NCBI GenBank assembly: GCA_949288955.1
Contig: CASEMS010000001.1
Coordinates: 21,753 to 85,752, forward strand
DNA from: an uncultured Lentisphaeraceae bacterium
GTDB lineage: Bacteria; Verrucomicrobiota; Kiritimatiellia; RFP12; DVOR01
Direction of reading: 5' to 3'
Length of the DNA: 64,000 bases
In this document: positions 36,401-43,977 of the stretch, one piece after another
Layout: each line of letters opens with the position of its first letter
How positions within the stretch are numbered: the stretch's first letter is position 1
Program-made: the position numbers and the translations under genes
Notes under the pieces: model-generated
What the model was told of the DNA's origin: nothing
Database searches by the model: none
The model's input: only the letters and a program-made list of their open reading frames with translations

Positions 36401-36847
36401 GACGTGGTTGCGGACGTGGCGTGCGCCGACCCAGACGCGGGCGTTGGAGTAGACGCCGTCGAAGCGGAGCAGGATACGTTTGCCGGCCCAGTCGTCGGGG
36501 ACGCGCACCTCGCGGCGGTAGTAATACTCTTCGTTGGCCTTGATGTCGAAGCCCTGCATGGCGGGTTCGCCGGGGACGCGGATGGGGCACCAGTCGCGGG
36601 AGGCCCAGGCGGCGAAGTCGAAGTCCTGCCGGGCGGCCATCGGGCGCGGGATGCCGGAGGCGCGGAAGTCCGGCACGTCCAGAAGGAAGCGCCAGGTGCC
36701 GTCGCCGGTGGTCTCGTTGAGGGAAATCTCGGGTTGCGCCACGCCGGGAAGGCGGGTGGGGGCGCGGGGGAGGTCGACCTCCGGCCAGACGGGCGCGGCG
36801 AGGGCGACGTGGGCAAGGAGCAGGGCGGCGGGCAGGAGTGGCGTCAT
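33392..36847 (-). CDS. GH2 glycoside hydrolase, secreted, multi-domain
   Basis: A 1,151-residue exported enzyme. The start at 36847 follows GGAGG and gives a signal peptide (TPLLPAALLLAHVALAAPVW). The sugar-binding domain, Ig-like domain and TIM barrel are recognisable; the acid/base is E453 in ILWSIANESHY and the nucleophile E523 in VLHDEYAHIPC. A late module (WAELAFEGAGIRVIGAKQAN to HTVRVETAGG) resembles a galactose-binding carbohydrate module. Candidate activities are beta-galactosidase, beta-glucuronidase or beta-mannosidase. Loss of the Bga_small_N signature distinguishes it from the other GH2 at 20023. The last 13 residues (QPPTQGGSAAKSR) come from repeat array 5. Confidence 0.87.
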   Translation of the reverse strand: MTPLLPAALLLAHVALAAPVWPEVDLPRAPTRLPGVAQPEISLNETTGDGTWRFLLDVPDFRASGIPRPMAARQDFDFAAWASRDWCPIRVPGEPAMQGFDIKANEEYYYRREVRVPDDWAGKRILLRFDGVYSNARVWVGARHVRNHVGGFTTWDCDLTDLVRPGETFTLTVGVADLQGKDVGLWNPEGRPVKNPANASEYAHHNIGGILRDVSLVALPQAYLADLEVETDLDDAFRDATLKARARLNPTAGEATLRLEVLDGDRPLASAEATLSGSAPATLALPVKAPRLWDAEHPHLHTLRATLSQGGKTLQVNEQRIGFRELTFGGRDGTDANKLYVNGRPVRLRGTCRHDVSPLMGRSMTRAEAFAEARAYKEANINFIRTSHYPASEDLLDACDELGIYVEQEAAVCFQGPWAPVHSVYDDYAAQFVEMVERDRSRPSIILWSIANESHYANVGKTLVRNPFADSRDYLRARDPSRPCIFSFPGTGEPADFMDIHSLHYANVMGNMGRKDKPVLHDEYAHIPCYNLAELRRDTNVRNFWGESVHHAWDHIVRDDGALGGALWGGIDDIFYLPPNVPERYLRHSDGPAAGYGEWGSVLDAYLRLKPEAWLTKKAYSPIRLDEKAATLQGDTLTLPAENRFDHTDLAELTVAIAADGAVPRTVPCPALAPRAKGTLTFGGLADAKAVNLRFRTADGIVVEEVNLALAPSAPAPEPTEPAAPPTLVKDADTLTVRLDDGEATFDRATARLRAFVWQGRTLLADGPDLIATGVNLGAWQGRTLTAKTEGNRVLVSIEGSYACDLAVRFDLAFLADGRLEARYTLLSDPPKGAQPSEVGLAFALPGTEAIRWERTAFHSAYPADHIGRPRGVAHRVRPGSDISPDVYGSKPAWPWKDDMRNPFVYAKDDPDDGLATNDFKAMREAIRAYDVLLPGGGALRLRSDGKSQAARVAVSADRMLIDDRDPRVRYSAGWAHYATPADHAGTETYSTRRDAWAELAFEGAGIRVIGAKQANVGLMRILLDGREVATVDTHSDLGSDLKQSVIHTVHGLAPGKHTVRVETAGGHVDCVVVDAFEVLPAEGPRIATRLIVCDGWWYPGLAWGNYCGRRPAFAKGTSGKADLRPLPTAPSGWSEETQPPTQGGSAAKSR

Positions 36848-36890
36848 GGCAGGAACCTCCGTGGGGACGATGGGTGGCGTTCGCGAGGGC

Positions 36891-36919
36891 TTCCCGTCCG
36901 GGAAACCAACCTTAGGATA
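36891..36919 (-). promoter_or_regulatory. GH2 promoter region with inverted repeat at the likely start point
   Basis: TATCCT on the minus strand at 36914-36919 is the best -10. The inverted repeat TTCCCG-TC-CGGGAA at 36891-36904 lies just downstream, where transcription would begin, as expected for a repressor site. It could also form a short leader hairpin. Confidence 0.4.
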
Positions 36920-36971
36920 GCCGATGGGCGTGCCGTGCGACCTGGGCGAAGCCCCAAAACCTCCAGTTGTG

Positions 36972-37742
36972 TCATGCGGTATGCGGACGTGTCTGCTCTG
37001 TCGCGGGTTCGCGAGGCGGGTCGGTGATGATGGGCTTGGCGGCGAGGGTGAGGAGGAGTTCGGCGGCGAGGAGAAGTCCGGCGGTGGCGGTGACGGGCAT
37101 GAACGAGCCCATCGGGGCGTCCGGCGGGGTGGGTTGGGCAGGTTCGCGCGACCAGACGCAACGGATACCGTGCGTGAAGCCTGCGGCGCGGAGGCCTTGG
37201 CGGACACGGCGGGCAAGGGGGCAGACTTGGGTCTCCGCGAGGTCGCCCACGCGCAGGGCGGTGGGATCGCGTTTGCGGGCGGCGCCCATGGCAGACCAAG
37301 CGGGGAGGCCGCGGCGGAGACAGTGGGTGAGGAGGGCGATTTTGGCGGGGAGGTCGTCGATGGCGTCGACCACGGCGTCGGGATGGGCGCGGTCGAGGAG
37401 TTGGGGAAGGTTGTCGTCGGTTACGCGGAGGCATTCGGCGGTGGTGCGGCAGGTGGGGGCGATGGCACGGAGGCGCGCCTGGGTGACCTCGGCCTTTGGG
37501 CGGCCAAGATCCGGGTAGGTGGCGAAGGGCTGGCGGTTGAGGTTGGTCTCCTCAAAGGTGTCGGCGTCCACCAGCCAAAGTCGGCCGAGGCCGCTTCGGG
37601 CGAGAGCCTCGACGCAGGCGCCGCCGACGGCGCCCAGTCCCACCACGAGGACATTGGAGGCGTGGAGGCGTGCCATGGCCTCGGCGCCAAGGAGAGCTTC
37701 GGTGCGGAGGTGTGGGCCGACTTGGGGGGAGGGGGGATTCAT
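36972..37742 (-). CDS. tcdA: tRNA threonylcarbamoyladenosine dehydratase (TcdA/CsdL, ThiF fold)
   Basis: A 256-residue E1-like enzyme that uses ATP to cyclise t6A37 in ANN-decoding tRNAs. It opens with the typical TEALLGAEAMARLHASNVLVVGLGAVGG block (in two parts), then WLVDADTFEETNLNRQ and VVDAIDDLPAKIALL, and a late hydrophobic C-terminal helix (FMPVTATAGLLLAAELLLTLA) like the membrane-associated tail of the family. The start at 37742 lies only 7 bases after a consensus TATAAT, so the mRNA probably has no leader. An upstream in-frame start (37778) would put the promoter inside the gene. It is a single-gene unit. Confidence 0.85.
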   Translation of the reverse strand: MNPPSPQVGPHLRTEALLGAEAMARLHASNVLVVGLGAVGGACVEALARSGLGRLWLVDADTFEETNLNRQPFATYPDLGRPKAEVTQARLRAIAPTCRTTAECLRVTDDNLPQLLDRAHPDAVVDAIDDLPAKIALLTHCLRRGLPAWSAMGAARKRDPTALRVGDLAETQVCPLARRVRQGLRAAGFTHGIRCVWSREPAQPTPPDAPMGSFMPVTATAGLLLAAELLLTLAAKPIITDPPREPATEQTRPHTA

Positions 37743-37749
37743 GGGGCGT

Positions 37750-37778
37750 ATTATAGGGGAATGGGCGTGCGTGGGCAA
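37750..37778 (-). promoter_or_regulatory. tcdA promoter, probably leaderless
   Basis: TTGCCC at 37773-37778, a 17-bp spacer and TATAAT at 37750-37755 (minus strand). Transcription would start at or within a base or two of the ATG. No ribosome site is present. Confidence 0.65.
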
Positions 37779-37846
37779 TCAAAAAGGCTCTCCGGAACCG
37801 TTGCCGCCGCGCGGAAGCGACGGGGAGCCCCGACGCGTTTTTGGAT

Positions 37847-37936
37847 TGGGGGCCGATTCACCTCGGCTCAGCGGCTGATCCACCTCGGCTCAGCGGCTGA
37901 TCCTCATCGGACTAGCGGCCGATCCTCATTGAGGTG
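37847..37936. repeat. 22-bp-period palindromic-core array 6
   Basis: Four units with cores at about 37849, 37871, 37893 and 37915 at exact 22-bp spacing. It lies between the terminator of the AT/PPTase gene and the tcdA promoter. The gap 37743-38005 otherwise holds only those two elements. Confidence 0.88.
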
Positions 37937-37948
37937 GCCTGAGGAGAC

Positions 37949-37978
37949 AAAAAAAGCCCCGACCGTTGGCCGGGGCCT
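37949..37978 (-). terminator. Terminator of the nadK-to-PPTase operon
   Basis: A GCCCCG/CGGGGC stem with a few extra pairs, followed on the minus strand by seven T residues. Confidence 0.82.
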
Positions 37979-38005
37979 TTGGGTTGGCGTGATGGCGGCA
38001 TCACC

Positions 38006-41000
38006 TCAGAGGGATGGGAGGACGCAGCAGGCGATGGCGTGGTCGTAGAGGACGGCGGTTTTGATGGGGATGCGTTTGCCGCGAAGGGTGGGGAAGTTCT
38101 CGGACCACGCGCCGAGCAACTCGATGGCGAGCATCCCGTCGGCGGGGTCGGAGGCGCGGATACGGAGGTCTGTGGGGGCAAAGCGGATGCCGGTGCCGAG
38201 GGCCTTGGAGATGGCCTCCTTGGCGCACCAGAAGCGAAGGACGGCGATGGGGCCGTCGCCGCTTCGGGTGGCGAGTTCCTGTTCCTCAAGGGTGAGGACG
38301 CCGCGCAGGAAGTCCTCGGTGAGGTCGCGGGAGGTGGATTCGACGTCCAGGCCGATGCGGCCGACGGTAGTGGCGGCACCGAGGATGAGGCCGGCGGTGT
38401 GGGCGATGGAGAGGTCGATGGGGGTGGGGACTTGGCTTTGCCAGGCGCCGATGGGGTGGGGTTTGCCGAGGTCGTCCTTCCAGATGGCGATGTCGGCGGA
38501 GGGCTCAAAGAGGTTGTGCCCGGTGAGCAGGAGGCGGCGGACGGATTCCTTGGCGGCGACGCGGCCGAGGAGCCATTCGAGGCGGCGTGGGGCGGTGCCG
38601 CCCATCTGGGAGAAGTCGCGCCGTTCGTTGCGGGTGAGGACGGCGGCGGCGAGGGCGGAGAGCCAGAGGCCGCGGTTGGAGGTGAAGAAGTCCGGGTTGT
38701 CGTTGACGTAGAGCGCGCCGAAGAAGGTGCGCTCGGGGGTGTCGCCGGCGAGGAGGGGGCGGATGTCGAGGGTGTCCTCGGGGAGTTGGCCTTGGGGGAT
38801 CGGAAGGAGGGAGGAGATGGGAAGGGGCTTGGTGATGAAGTAACGGGCGGGATCCATGACGAAGTCGTGGAGGGTCTGCCCGGCACGTCCGCCGACCTCC
38901 TCCCAACCTTCGATGGAAAGGATGAGGTGCCCGGTGGCATCGGTTACAAGGATGCTGACCTGGAAAGAGCGGATGGTTACGTTTGTGAGGCGCAGGAAAC
39001 AGCGGAGGCGGGTGCCCTGGGGGACCCAGGCGGCGTAGTAGCGGATGGCCTTGCAGCGGAAGGGCAGGGAGATGGCGCCGTGGAAGCGTTCGTGGGAGCG
39101 CCAGAGGGGGAAGCCGGAGACGACGGCATCGAGCAAGAGCGGCATGGCGCAGAAGAGCGGGTTGGCGCATTGGCGCACCAAGCCGACACGGTCGGGGATG
39201 CGGACTTCGTAGTCAAGGCCGTTGAGCCCCCAGCCGAGGACTTCGCGGACGTTGCGGAGGAGTGGGCCTTGGAAGAGGCGGGCGGGGTAGATGTCCTGCG
39301 CCTTCCAATTGACGGGACGCTGCCCGGCAAGGGGCGAGGGCTCGATTTCGTCGGGTGGTTCGGGGACGGTCGGGGAGAGGACGCAGTGGGCCTCCATCGC
39401 GGGATGGGCGGCATCGTCGTCGATGCCGCTCTCGGCGTAGATACGGACACTGACGGTGCGGCGGCGGCCGGTGGCGTTGGGGCCAAGGTCGCGGGCAACG
39501 ACGCGGAGGGTGAGGCGCCCGAAGGCAAAGGCCAGCCAACGCGGCGCGCGGAGGCGTTCGATGCGGCGGAGGGAAAGGGTCGGGAAAAGGCGGTGGGCGG
39601 CCTCGGCCATGAGCTCCAGGCCGGTGGGGACGGAGAAGAGGGTCAGCCCGCGCATCTGAGGATCGCCGAGCGAGACGCCGGAGGAGCCGATGGCGTAGTC
39701 GTTGAGGTAGGGATAGTCTTCGAGCTTGAGGACACAGCGGAGGTCGAGGCGGTCGGGTTCGCGGGCGATCTCGCGGGCGGTTCGCAGAAGGGGGCATTCG
39801 AGGCCGCCGACGGGGATGGCGGCGGGGATGGTGTGCTGATGGGTGGAGGCGGAGGGGGCGAGCGGCTCGGCCTCCGCGCCAAGGACGCAGCGGGGGTCGA
39901 TCAGCTCCGGGCGGATGGCGGGGAGCTGGCGGGTAAGGCGGACGGTGAGGGCGGAGACGCCTTCCTGGGCGATGGGGGCGGAGAGGTCAAGGCGTTGGGC
40001 GTGGGCGAAGAAGCGGAGGCCGGAGTAGTCGAGCGGCACGCCGTGCGCGGCGAGAAGGCCAAGGGCCTGCCCCACCTGCACGCCCCCGGAACGGTGGAGG
40101 ATGTGCATGGGGATGACGGCCACGGGGTCGCGCCCGGCCAGGATCTTGGCGATGAGGGGGGTGAGCAGGCCGCGGGCACCGACCTCGACGAAGAGCCGAC
40201 AGCCGTCGTCATACATCCGCTCGATCATGCTGCGGAAGTTGAGGGGACGGATCATCTGGGCGGTGAGGCCACGGACGACGGCCTCCACGGTCGGCTCCAT
40301 AGGGTGGCCGTCGATGCAGGAATAGAAGGGGATCTGGGGCTCGCAGGAGACGTATTTGGCGAAGAAGAGGCGCAGGAGCTGGCGCATCCGGGCGTCGGCG
40401 TGGCCGGAGTTGAAGGGTGCGGCGAGCGGCTCGGCGACGGAATGCCCGCCGCCGTTGTGGATGGCGACCTCGGTCTCGGCCTGTTTCTCGGGGGCGACGG
40501 CCATCACGCAGTCATCGGCGGTGAGGATTTGGGTGAGGATGACGCGCGCGGGGTCGCGGAGGGCCAACTCGCGGAGGCGCTCGACGGGGATGCCCGAGAC
40601 GGTGAGCTGGATCCACGGGACTCCGCCTTCGGAGCCTAGGCGCAGAAGCATCCGGCCGGCGTCGCGCAGGATTTGGACAAGCGGGAGCTTGGGGTCGTGG
40701 TGGGTGGCGTGGAAGGCGGAGAAGGCGCCGAGGCCAACACCGCCGACGGCCTCGGGGCGGACGCCGACGGACTTGAGGAGATCGGCGAAGACTTTGCTGG
40801 CGAGATAGGTGGAGGCGGAGGCGAGGAGGGGAAGGAAGGTCTTGGAGGCATCGAGGGGGAGCGTGTGCTCCGGGGCGGTGGAAAAGAGCCACTCGGAGGG
40901 GGAGGCGACGTCGCAGAAGCCGGCGAAGGCCTCCTCCATGTCGTCGAAACGCTCGCGCACACCGTCGAAGGTGAGGGCAAGGTCGCGCATCATCTCCAGA

Positions 41001-41350
41001 TGGAAACTGCCGGTGCCGGGGAAGACATAGGCCACCTTGCCGCCGCGAAGGGCAAGGGGGGCGGTGGTGAAGAAGACGCCCGACTTGTCGCGCGTGCGTG
41101 TCCGTCCGCTCCGCAAGGCCTCAAGGGCGAAGCGGAGCTTGCGGCCCATCTCGTCGAGGGAGGAGACCCAGAGGCCGGCCACGCATTGCTTGCCACGGGC
41201 GTCGCAGGTGGCGGTGTAGACGACATCGATGAGGCGGATGCCCGTGCTCCGCGCGACGAACCGTTCCAGGCGGGCGATGGTCTCCGCCAAGGCCTGCGGT
41301 GTCTCGGCCCCGACCAGGCAGAGCACGCCCTCCGAGCGTTCAAGCGCCAT
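38006..41350 (-). CDS. Acyltransferase-like / dehydratase-like / phosphopantetheinyl transferase fusion with altered AT and DH sites
   Basis: A 1,114-residue protein of fatty-acid/polyketide-synthase type, without its own ketosynthase or carrier domain. Residues about 100-430 are an acyltransferase fold: VAYVFPGTGSFHLEMM, then GVGLGAFSAFHA, where the usual GHSxG has Gly at position 206 instead of the nucleophile Ser, and FNSGH with Asn314 at the usual His. Residues about 500-850 resemble a double-hotdog dehydratase, with Tyr552 (LNDYAIG) where the catalytic His is expected and LLDAVVSGF matching the second-hotdog Asp region. Residues about 930-1114 are a phosphopantetheinyl transferase with intact G-L-D1002-V-E1004 and W1041-CAKEAISKALG. 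It should load carrier proteins with phosphopantetheine; the other domains may be structural. It follows the ketosynthase-like gene by 18 bp. Confidence 0.75.
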   Translation of the reverse strand: MALERSEGVLCLVGAETPQALAETIARLERFVARSTGIRLIDVVYTATCDARGKQCVAGLWVSSLDEMGRKLRFALEALRSGRTRTRDKSGVFFTTAPLALRGGKVAYVFPGTGSFHLEMMRDLALTFDGVRERFDDMEEAFAGFCDVASPSEWLFSTAPEHTLPLDASKTFLPLLASASTYLASKVFADLLKSVGVRPEAVGGVGLGAFSAFHATHHDPKLPLVQILRDAGRMLLRLGSEGGVPWIQLTVSGIPVERLRELALRDPARVILTQILTADDCVMAVAPEKQAETEVAIHNGGGHSVAEPLAAPFNSGHADARMRQLLRLFFAKYVSCEPQIPFYSCIDGHPMEPTVEAVVRGLTAQMIRPLNFRSMIERMYDDGCRLFVEVGARGLLTPLIAKILAGRDPVAVIPMHILHRSGGVQVGQALGLLAAHGVPLDYSGLRFFAHAQRLDLSAPIAQEGVSALTVRLTRQLPAIRPELIDPRCVLGAEAEPLAPSASTHQHTIPAAIPVGGLECPLLRTAREIAREPDRLDLRCVLKLEDYPYLNDYAIGSSGVSLGDPQMRGLTLFSVPTGLELMAEAAHRLFPTLSLRRIERLRAPRWLAFAFGRLTLRVVARDLGPNATGRRRTVSVRIYAESGIDDDAAHPAMEAHCVLSPTVPEPPDEIEPSPLAGQRPVNWKAQDIYPARLFQGPLLRNVREVLGWGLNGLDYEVRIPDRVGLVRQCANPLFCAMPLLLDAVVSGFPLWRSHERFHGAISLPFRCKAIRYYAAWVPQGTRLRCFLRLTNVTIRSFQVSILVTDATGHLILSIEGWEEVGGRAGQTLHDFVMDPARYFITKPLPISSLLPIPQGQLPEDTLDIRPLLAGDTPERTFFGALYVNDNPDFFTSNRGLWLSALAAAVLTRNERRDFSQMGGTAPRRLEWLLGRVAAKESVRRLLLTGHNLFEPSADIAIWKDDLGKPHPIGAWQSQVPTPIDLSIAHTAGLILGAATTVGRIGLDVESTSRDLTEDFLRGVLTLEEQELATRSGDGPIAVLRFWCAKEAISKALGTGIRFAPTDLRIRASDPADGMLAIELLGAWSENFPTLRGKRIPIKTAVLYDHAIACCVLPSL

Positions 41351-41368
41351 GGCTGCTCCTTCCGCGCG

Positions 41369-42766
41369 TCATTCCCGCACCTCCTCAAAGGTTGCCGCGC
41401 CGGCCCGCCCCCATCGGGAGAGGGTGGAGACCGCCAGGCGCCGCGGGCGTGTGCTGGCGGCGATCCACGGTCGCGCCTCCTGAACCCAGTAGTAAGAGCC
41501 TTCGGAGCGGCGCAGCCGGAAGCCCTCGTCCATCGGCGTGACGGAGGGAGGCAGGATCCGATGGCTCACCGCCAGGACGCCTTTGAGGACGCCCAAGGCG
41601 CCGGCGGCCGTGAAGGCGTTGCCGAAGTTGGTCTTCGCCGAGCCCACGGCAAGCAGGGGGATGTGCGCACCGCGGTTGCGCGTGGCGTCGGTCAGAAGCG
41701 CAAGTTCGGCGTCGTCCTCCTCCGGGACGCCAGAGGCGTTCATCTCCCAGTAGTCGATGTCGCGGAAGGCATTGGGGAGACGGCGGAGGGAACGGTGCAG
41801 GGCGCGGCGGAGACTCTCGCGCAGGCCACCGTCCTCAGGCGGGAGGCCGGAGACGACGGCACAGCCGTGGAGGCGGGCGTAGGCGTGCGAGCCGTCGCGT
41901 CGGACGTCGGAGAGGCGCCGGAGCACAAAGGCGGCGCCGCCCTCGCCGGGGAGCGTGCCTTGGGACCCGGCGACGAACGGTTGGAGGGTGAGGCCTTGCG
42001 AGAAGGGGACGAGGGCCGCCTCGCCGGCCATCTGCGCGGGGATGAGGGGCGGTTGGAGCGCGACGACGACGGCGACATCGCATTGGCTGAGGCGGAGTGC
42101 GTTGGAGGCGGCGTCGAGTCCGGCGAAGACGGAGGCCTCCCCCGCGGCGCACTGGCAGGCCATGTCGCAGGCATGGAAGGCTTGTGCGAGGCGACGCGTC
42201 ACCCCGGCGCCCCGGGCAAGCTCAAGCTGTCGGAGCCTGAGAGGGGGGAGCGTGCTGACGAGTTCGTTGCGGAGCGCGTCGACCTGGGCGTAGGTCGTGG
42301 CGGGGAAGAAACGTTGGAGGGTCTCCATCACTTGGCGGATGACGTTGGCGTGCCAGAGCCAATTGACGGAGGCGGGGTTGAAGCCGGGGTCGTAGCCAAC
42401 GTAAAGGGCCAGTCGATCGGTACGCCCCTCGGCGGGGGGGAACCCGGCGTCGGAGAGGGCGTCATGGATGAGCTGTGCGGCGAACCAGAAGTCGGGGTTG
42501 TCCCCCACGCCGAGGTCCGCGGGAAGGGGGATGCGATCGGCGCGGCAGGCGAAGTTGGGTCCGAGGGCGGCGCATACGCGGGGAAGCGCGCCACCTTCGA
42601 GGAGAGGTTCGATCTGTCGGTTGGCGTCGGCCTCCGCGGGCGGCGCGAAGAAGCACTGCTTGCGGAGGATGGCCTTCCAGACGGCCCGTGGCGTCGCCGC
42701 GTCGGCGTAACATCCGCTCAGGCCGGTGACGGCGATGCCTTGGCTTTCCGCGGGAAGTGGGTGCAT
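41369..42766 (-). CDS. Ketosynthase-like protein with Cys-Asn-Asn active site
   Basis: A 465-residue thiolase-fold protein. The N-terminus (GIAVTGLSGCYADAATPRAVWKAI) and late KS strands are clear. The nucleophile Cys is kept (C204 in DMACQCAAGEAS), but the HGTGT-type His is replaced by N343 (YWEMNASGVPEEDDAEL) and the NIGH-type His by N383 (KTNFGNAFTAAGALGVLKG). A canonical C-H-H condensing enzyme needs both His for decarboxylation, so this may be a chain-length-factor-like, acyl-transferring or structural subunit. The start is uncertain: ATG 42766 or GTG 42802 overlapping glf, and neither has a good ribosome site, suggesting coupling to glf. It pairs with the downstream AT/PPTase fusion. Confidence 0.75.
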   Translation of the reverse strand: MHPLPAESQGIAVTGLSGCYADAATPRAVWKAILRKQCFFAPPAEADANRQIEPLLEGGALPRVCAALGPNFACRADRIPLPADLGVGDNPDFWFAAQLIHDALSDAGFPPAEGRTDRLALYVGYDPGFNPASVNWLWHANVIRQVMETLQRFFPATTYAQVDALRNELVSTLPPLRLRQLELARGAGVTRRLAQAFHACDMACQCAAGEASVFAGLDAASNALRLSQCDVAVVVALQPPLIPAQMAGEAALVPFSQGLTLQPFVAGSQGTLPGEGGAAFVLRRLSDVRRDGSHAYARLHGCAVVSGLPPEDGGLRESLRRALHRSLRRLPNAFRDIDYWEMNASGVPEEDDAELALLTDATRNRGAHIPLLAVGSAKTNFGNAFTAAGALGVLKGVLAVSHRILPPSVTPMDEGFRLRRSEGSYYWVQEARPWIAASTRPRRLAVSTLSRWGRAGAATFEEVRE

Positions 42767-42783
42767 GGCCGTGGGGTGGGGGC

Positions 42784-43953
42784 TTAGGCGCGGGCGAGCC
42801 ACGCGTGGGCTTGGTCGAGCGCGCGCCGGATGATCTTGTCCATGTCGTAGTAGCGGTATTCGCCGAGGCGCCCGCCGAAGACGACGTTGGGGAGTCGCGC
42901 GGCCTCTTCCTGATAGGTGGCCAACAAGGCCGCGGAGGCCTCGGTGTTCACGGGATAATAGGGGATGTCGCCGGGTCGCCAGTCCGCGGGATACTCACGG
43001 CAGATGATGGTCTGCTCCAACGCGTAAGGTTTGGCGCGCTCGGGATGGAAGTGCTTGAACTCATGAATGCGGGTGAAGGGGACATCCGCGTCGGCGTAGT
43101 TCATGACGGTGGTGCCCTGCCAATCGCGCACCGGTTTGGTCTCCCACTCGAAGCGGAGCCCGCGCCACGGGAGCGCGCCGTGCCGGAAGCCGAAGAAGGC
43201 GTCGATGGGACCGCTGTAGAAGACCGGCTTGTCGGCGGGGAGGGCGTCGCGCAAGGCAAGGTAGTCGGCGTCGTAGACGACGCGGATGGCGGGATGGTCG
43301 AGCAACCGCTCAAAGAGGGTGAAATATCCCTCGCGCGGCACCCCCTGGAAGGGGTCGGAGAAGTAGCCGGTGTCGTAGTTCGCGCGGACGGGCAGGCGGC
43401 GGATGATGAAGGCAGGCAGGTCTTTGGGGGCGGTGTTCCACTGCTTCTGCGTGTAGCCCTTGATGAAGGCCTCGTAGAGCGGACGGCCGATAAGGGAAAT
43501 GGCCTGCTCCTCAAGGTTCCGCGGCTCGCCCGTCAGCCCGGCCTTGGCGACCTCGGCGGCGATGAACCCGGGCACCTCGGCGGGGGTGAGATCCGTGCCG
43601 TAGAAGGCGTTGATGAGCGCCAAGCCCAAGGGCATGAAGTAGACGCGCCCCGCGTGCTTGGTGAGGACACAATGGCGGTAGCCGGTGAAGGAGACGAAGC
43701 GATTGGCGTATTCCCACACGCCCGCGTCGGAGGTGTGGAAGATGTGCGCGCCGTAACAATGGCACTCGATACCCGTCTTGGGGTCGATGGCGCTCCGGGC
43801 GTTGCCGCCCGGGAGGCTCCGCGCCTCGAGCACCAAGGGGCGTTTGCCGGCCTCGGCCAGCTCGCGGGCCACGACGCAGCCCCAGAGGCCCGCACCCACC
43901 ACCACCACGTCATAGTCCCCCGCGGGGGGAAGTTGGTCAACGGTCGTCCGCAT
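42784..43953 (-). CDS. glf: UDP-galactopyranose mutase
   Basis: A 389-residue FAD-dependent enzyme that interconverts UDP-Galp and UDP-Galf, the donor for galactofuranose in cell-surface polymers. The FAD site is YDVVVVGAGLWGCVVARELA, followed by the GGN motif PGGNARS. Substrate-site motifs include GAHIFHTSD, FYGTDLTPAEV, EAFIKGYTQKQW, FEWETKP and YYPVN. The start at 43953 follows GGAGAG. It is preceded by lepB (24-bp gap) and followed by the degenerate ketosynthase gene. Galf-transferase genes are not in the window. Confidence 0.95.
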   Translation of the reverse strand: MRTTVDQLPPAGDYDVVVVGAGLWGCVVARELAEAGKRPLVLEARSLPGGNARSAIDPKTGIECHCYGAHIFHTSDAGVWEYANRFVSFTGYRHCVLTKHAGRVYFMPLGLALINAFYGTDLTPAEVPGFIAAEVAKAGLTGEPRNLEEQAISLIGRPLYEAFIKGYTQKQWNTAPKDLPAFIIRRLPVRANYDTGYFSDPFQGVPREGYFTLFERLLDHPAIRVVYDADYLALRDALPADKPVFYSGPIDAFFGFRHGALPWRGLRFEWETKPVRDWQGTTVMNYADADVPFTRIHEFKHFHPERAKPYALEQTIICREYPADWRPGDIPYYPVNTEASAALLATYQEEAARLPNVVFGGRLGEYRYYDMDKIIRRALDQAHAWLARA

Positions 43954-43977
43954 GATTGCTCTCCTCTCACTCTGTGT

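Noticed and set aside
41369..42766. Calling the ketosynthase-like gene a pseudogene
   Set aside because: The frame is intact and long, it retains the nucleophile Cys, and it is embedded in a tight operon, so altered function is more likely than decay.
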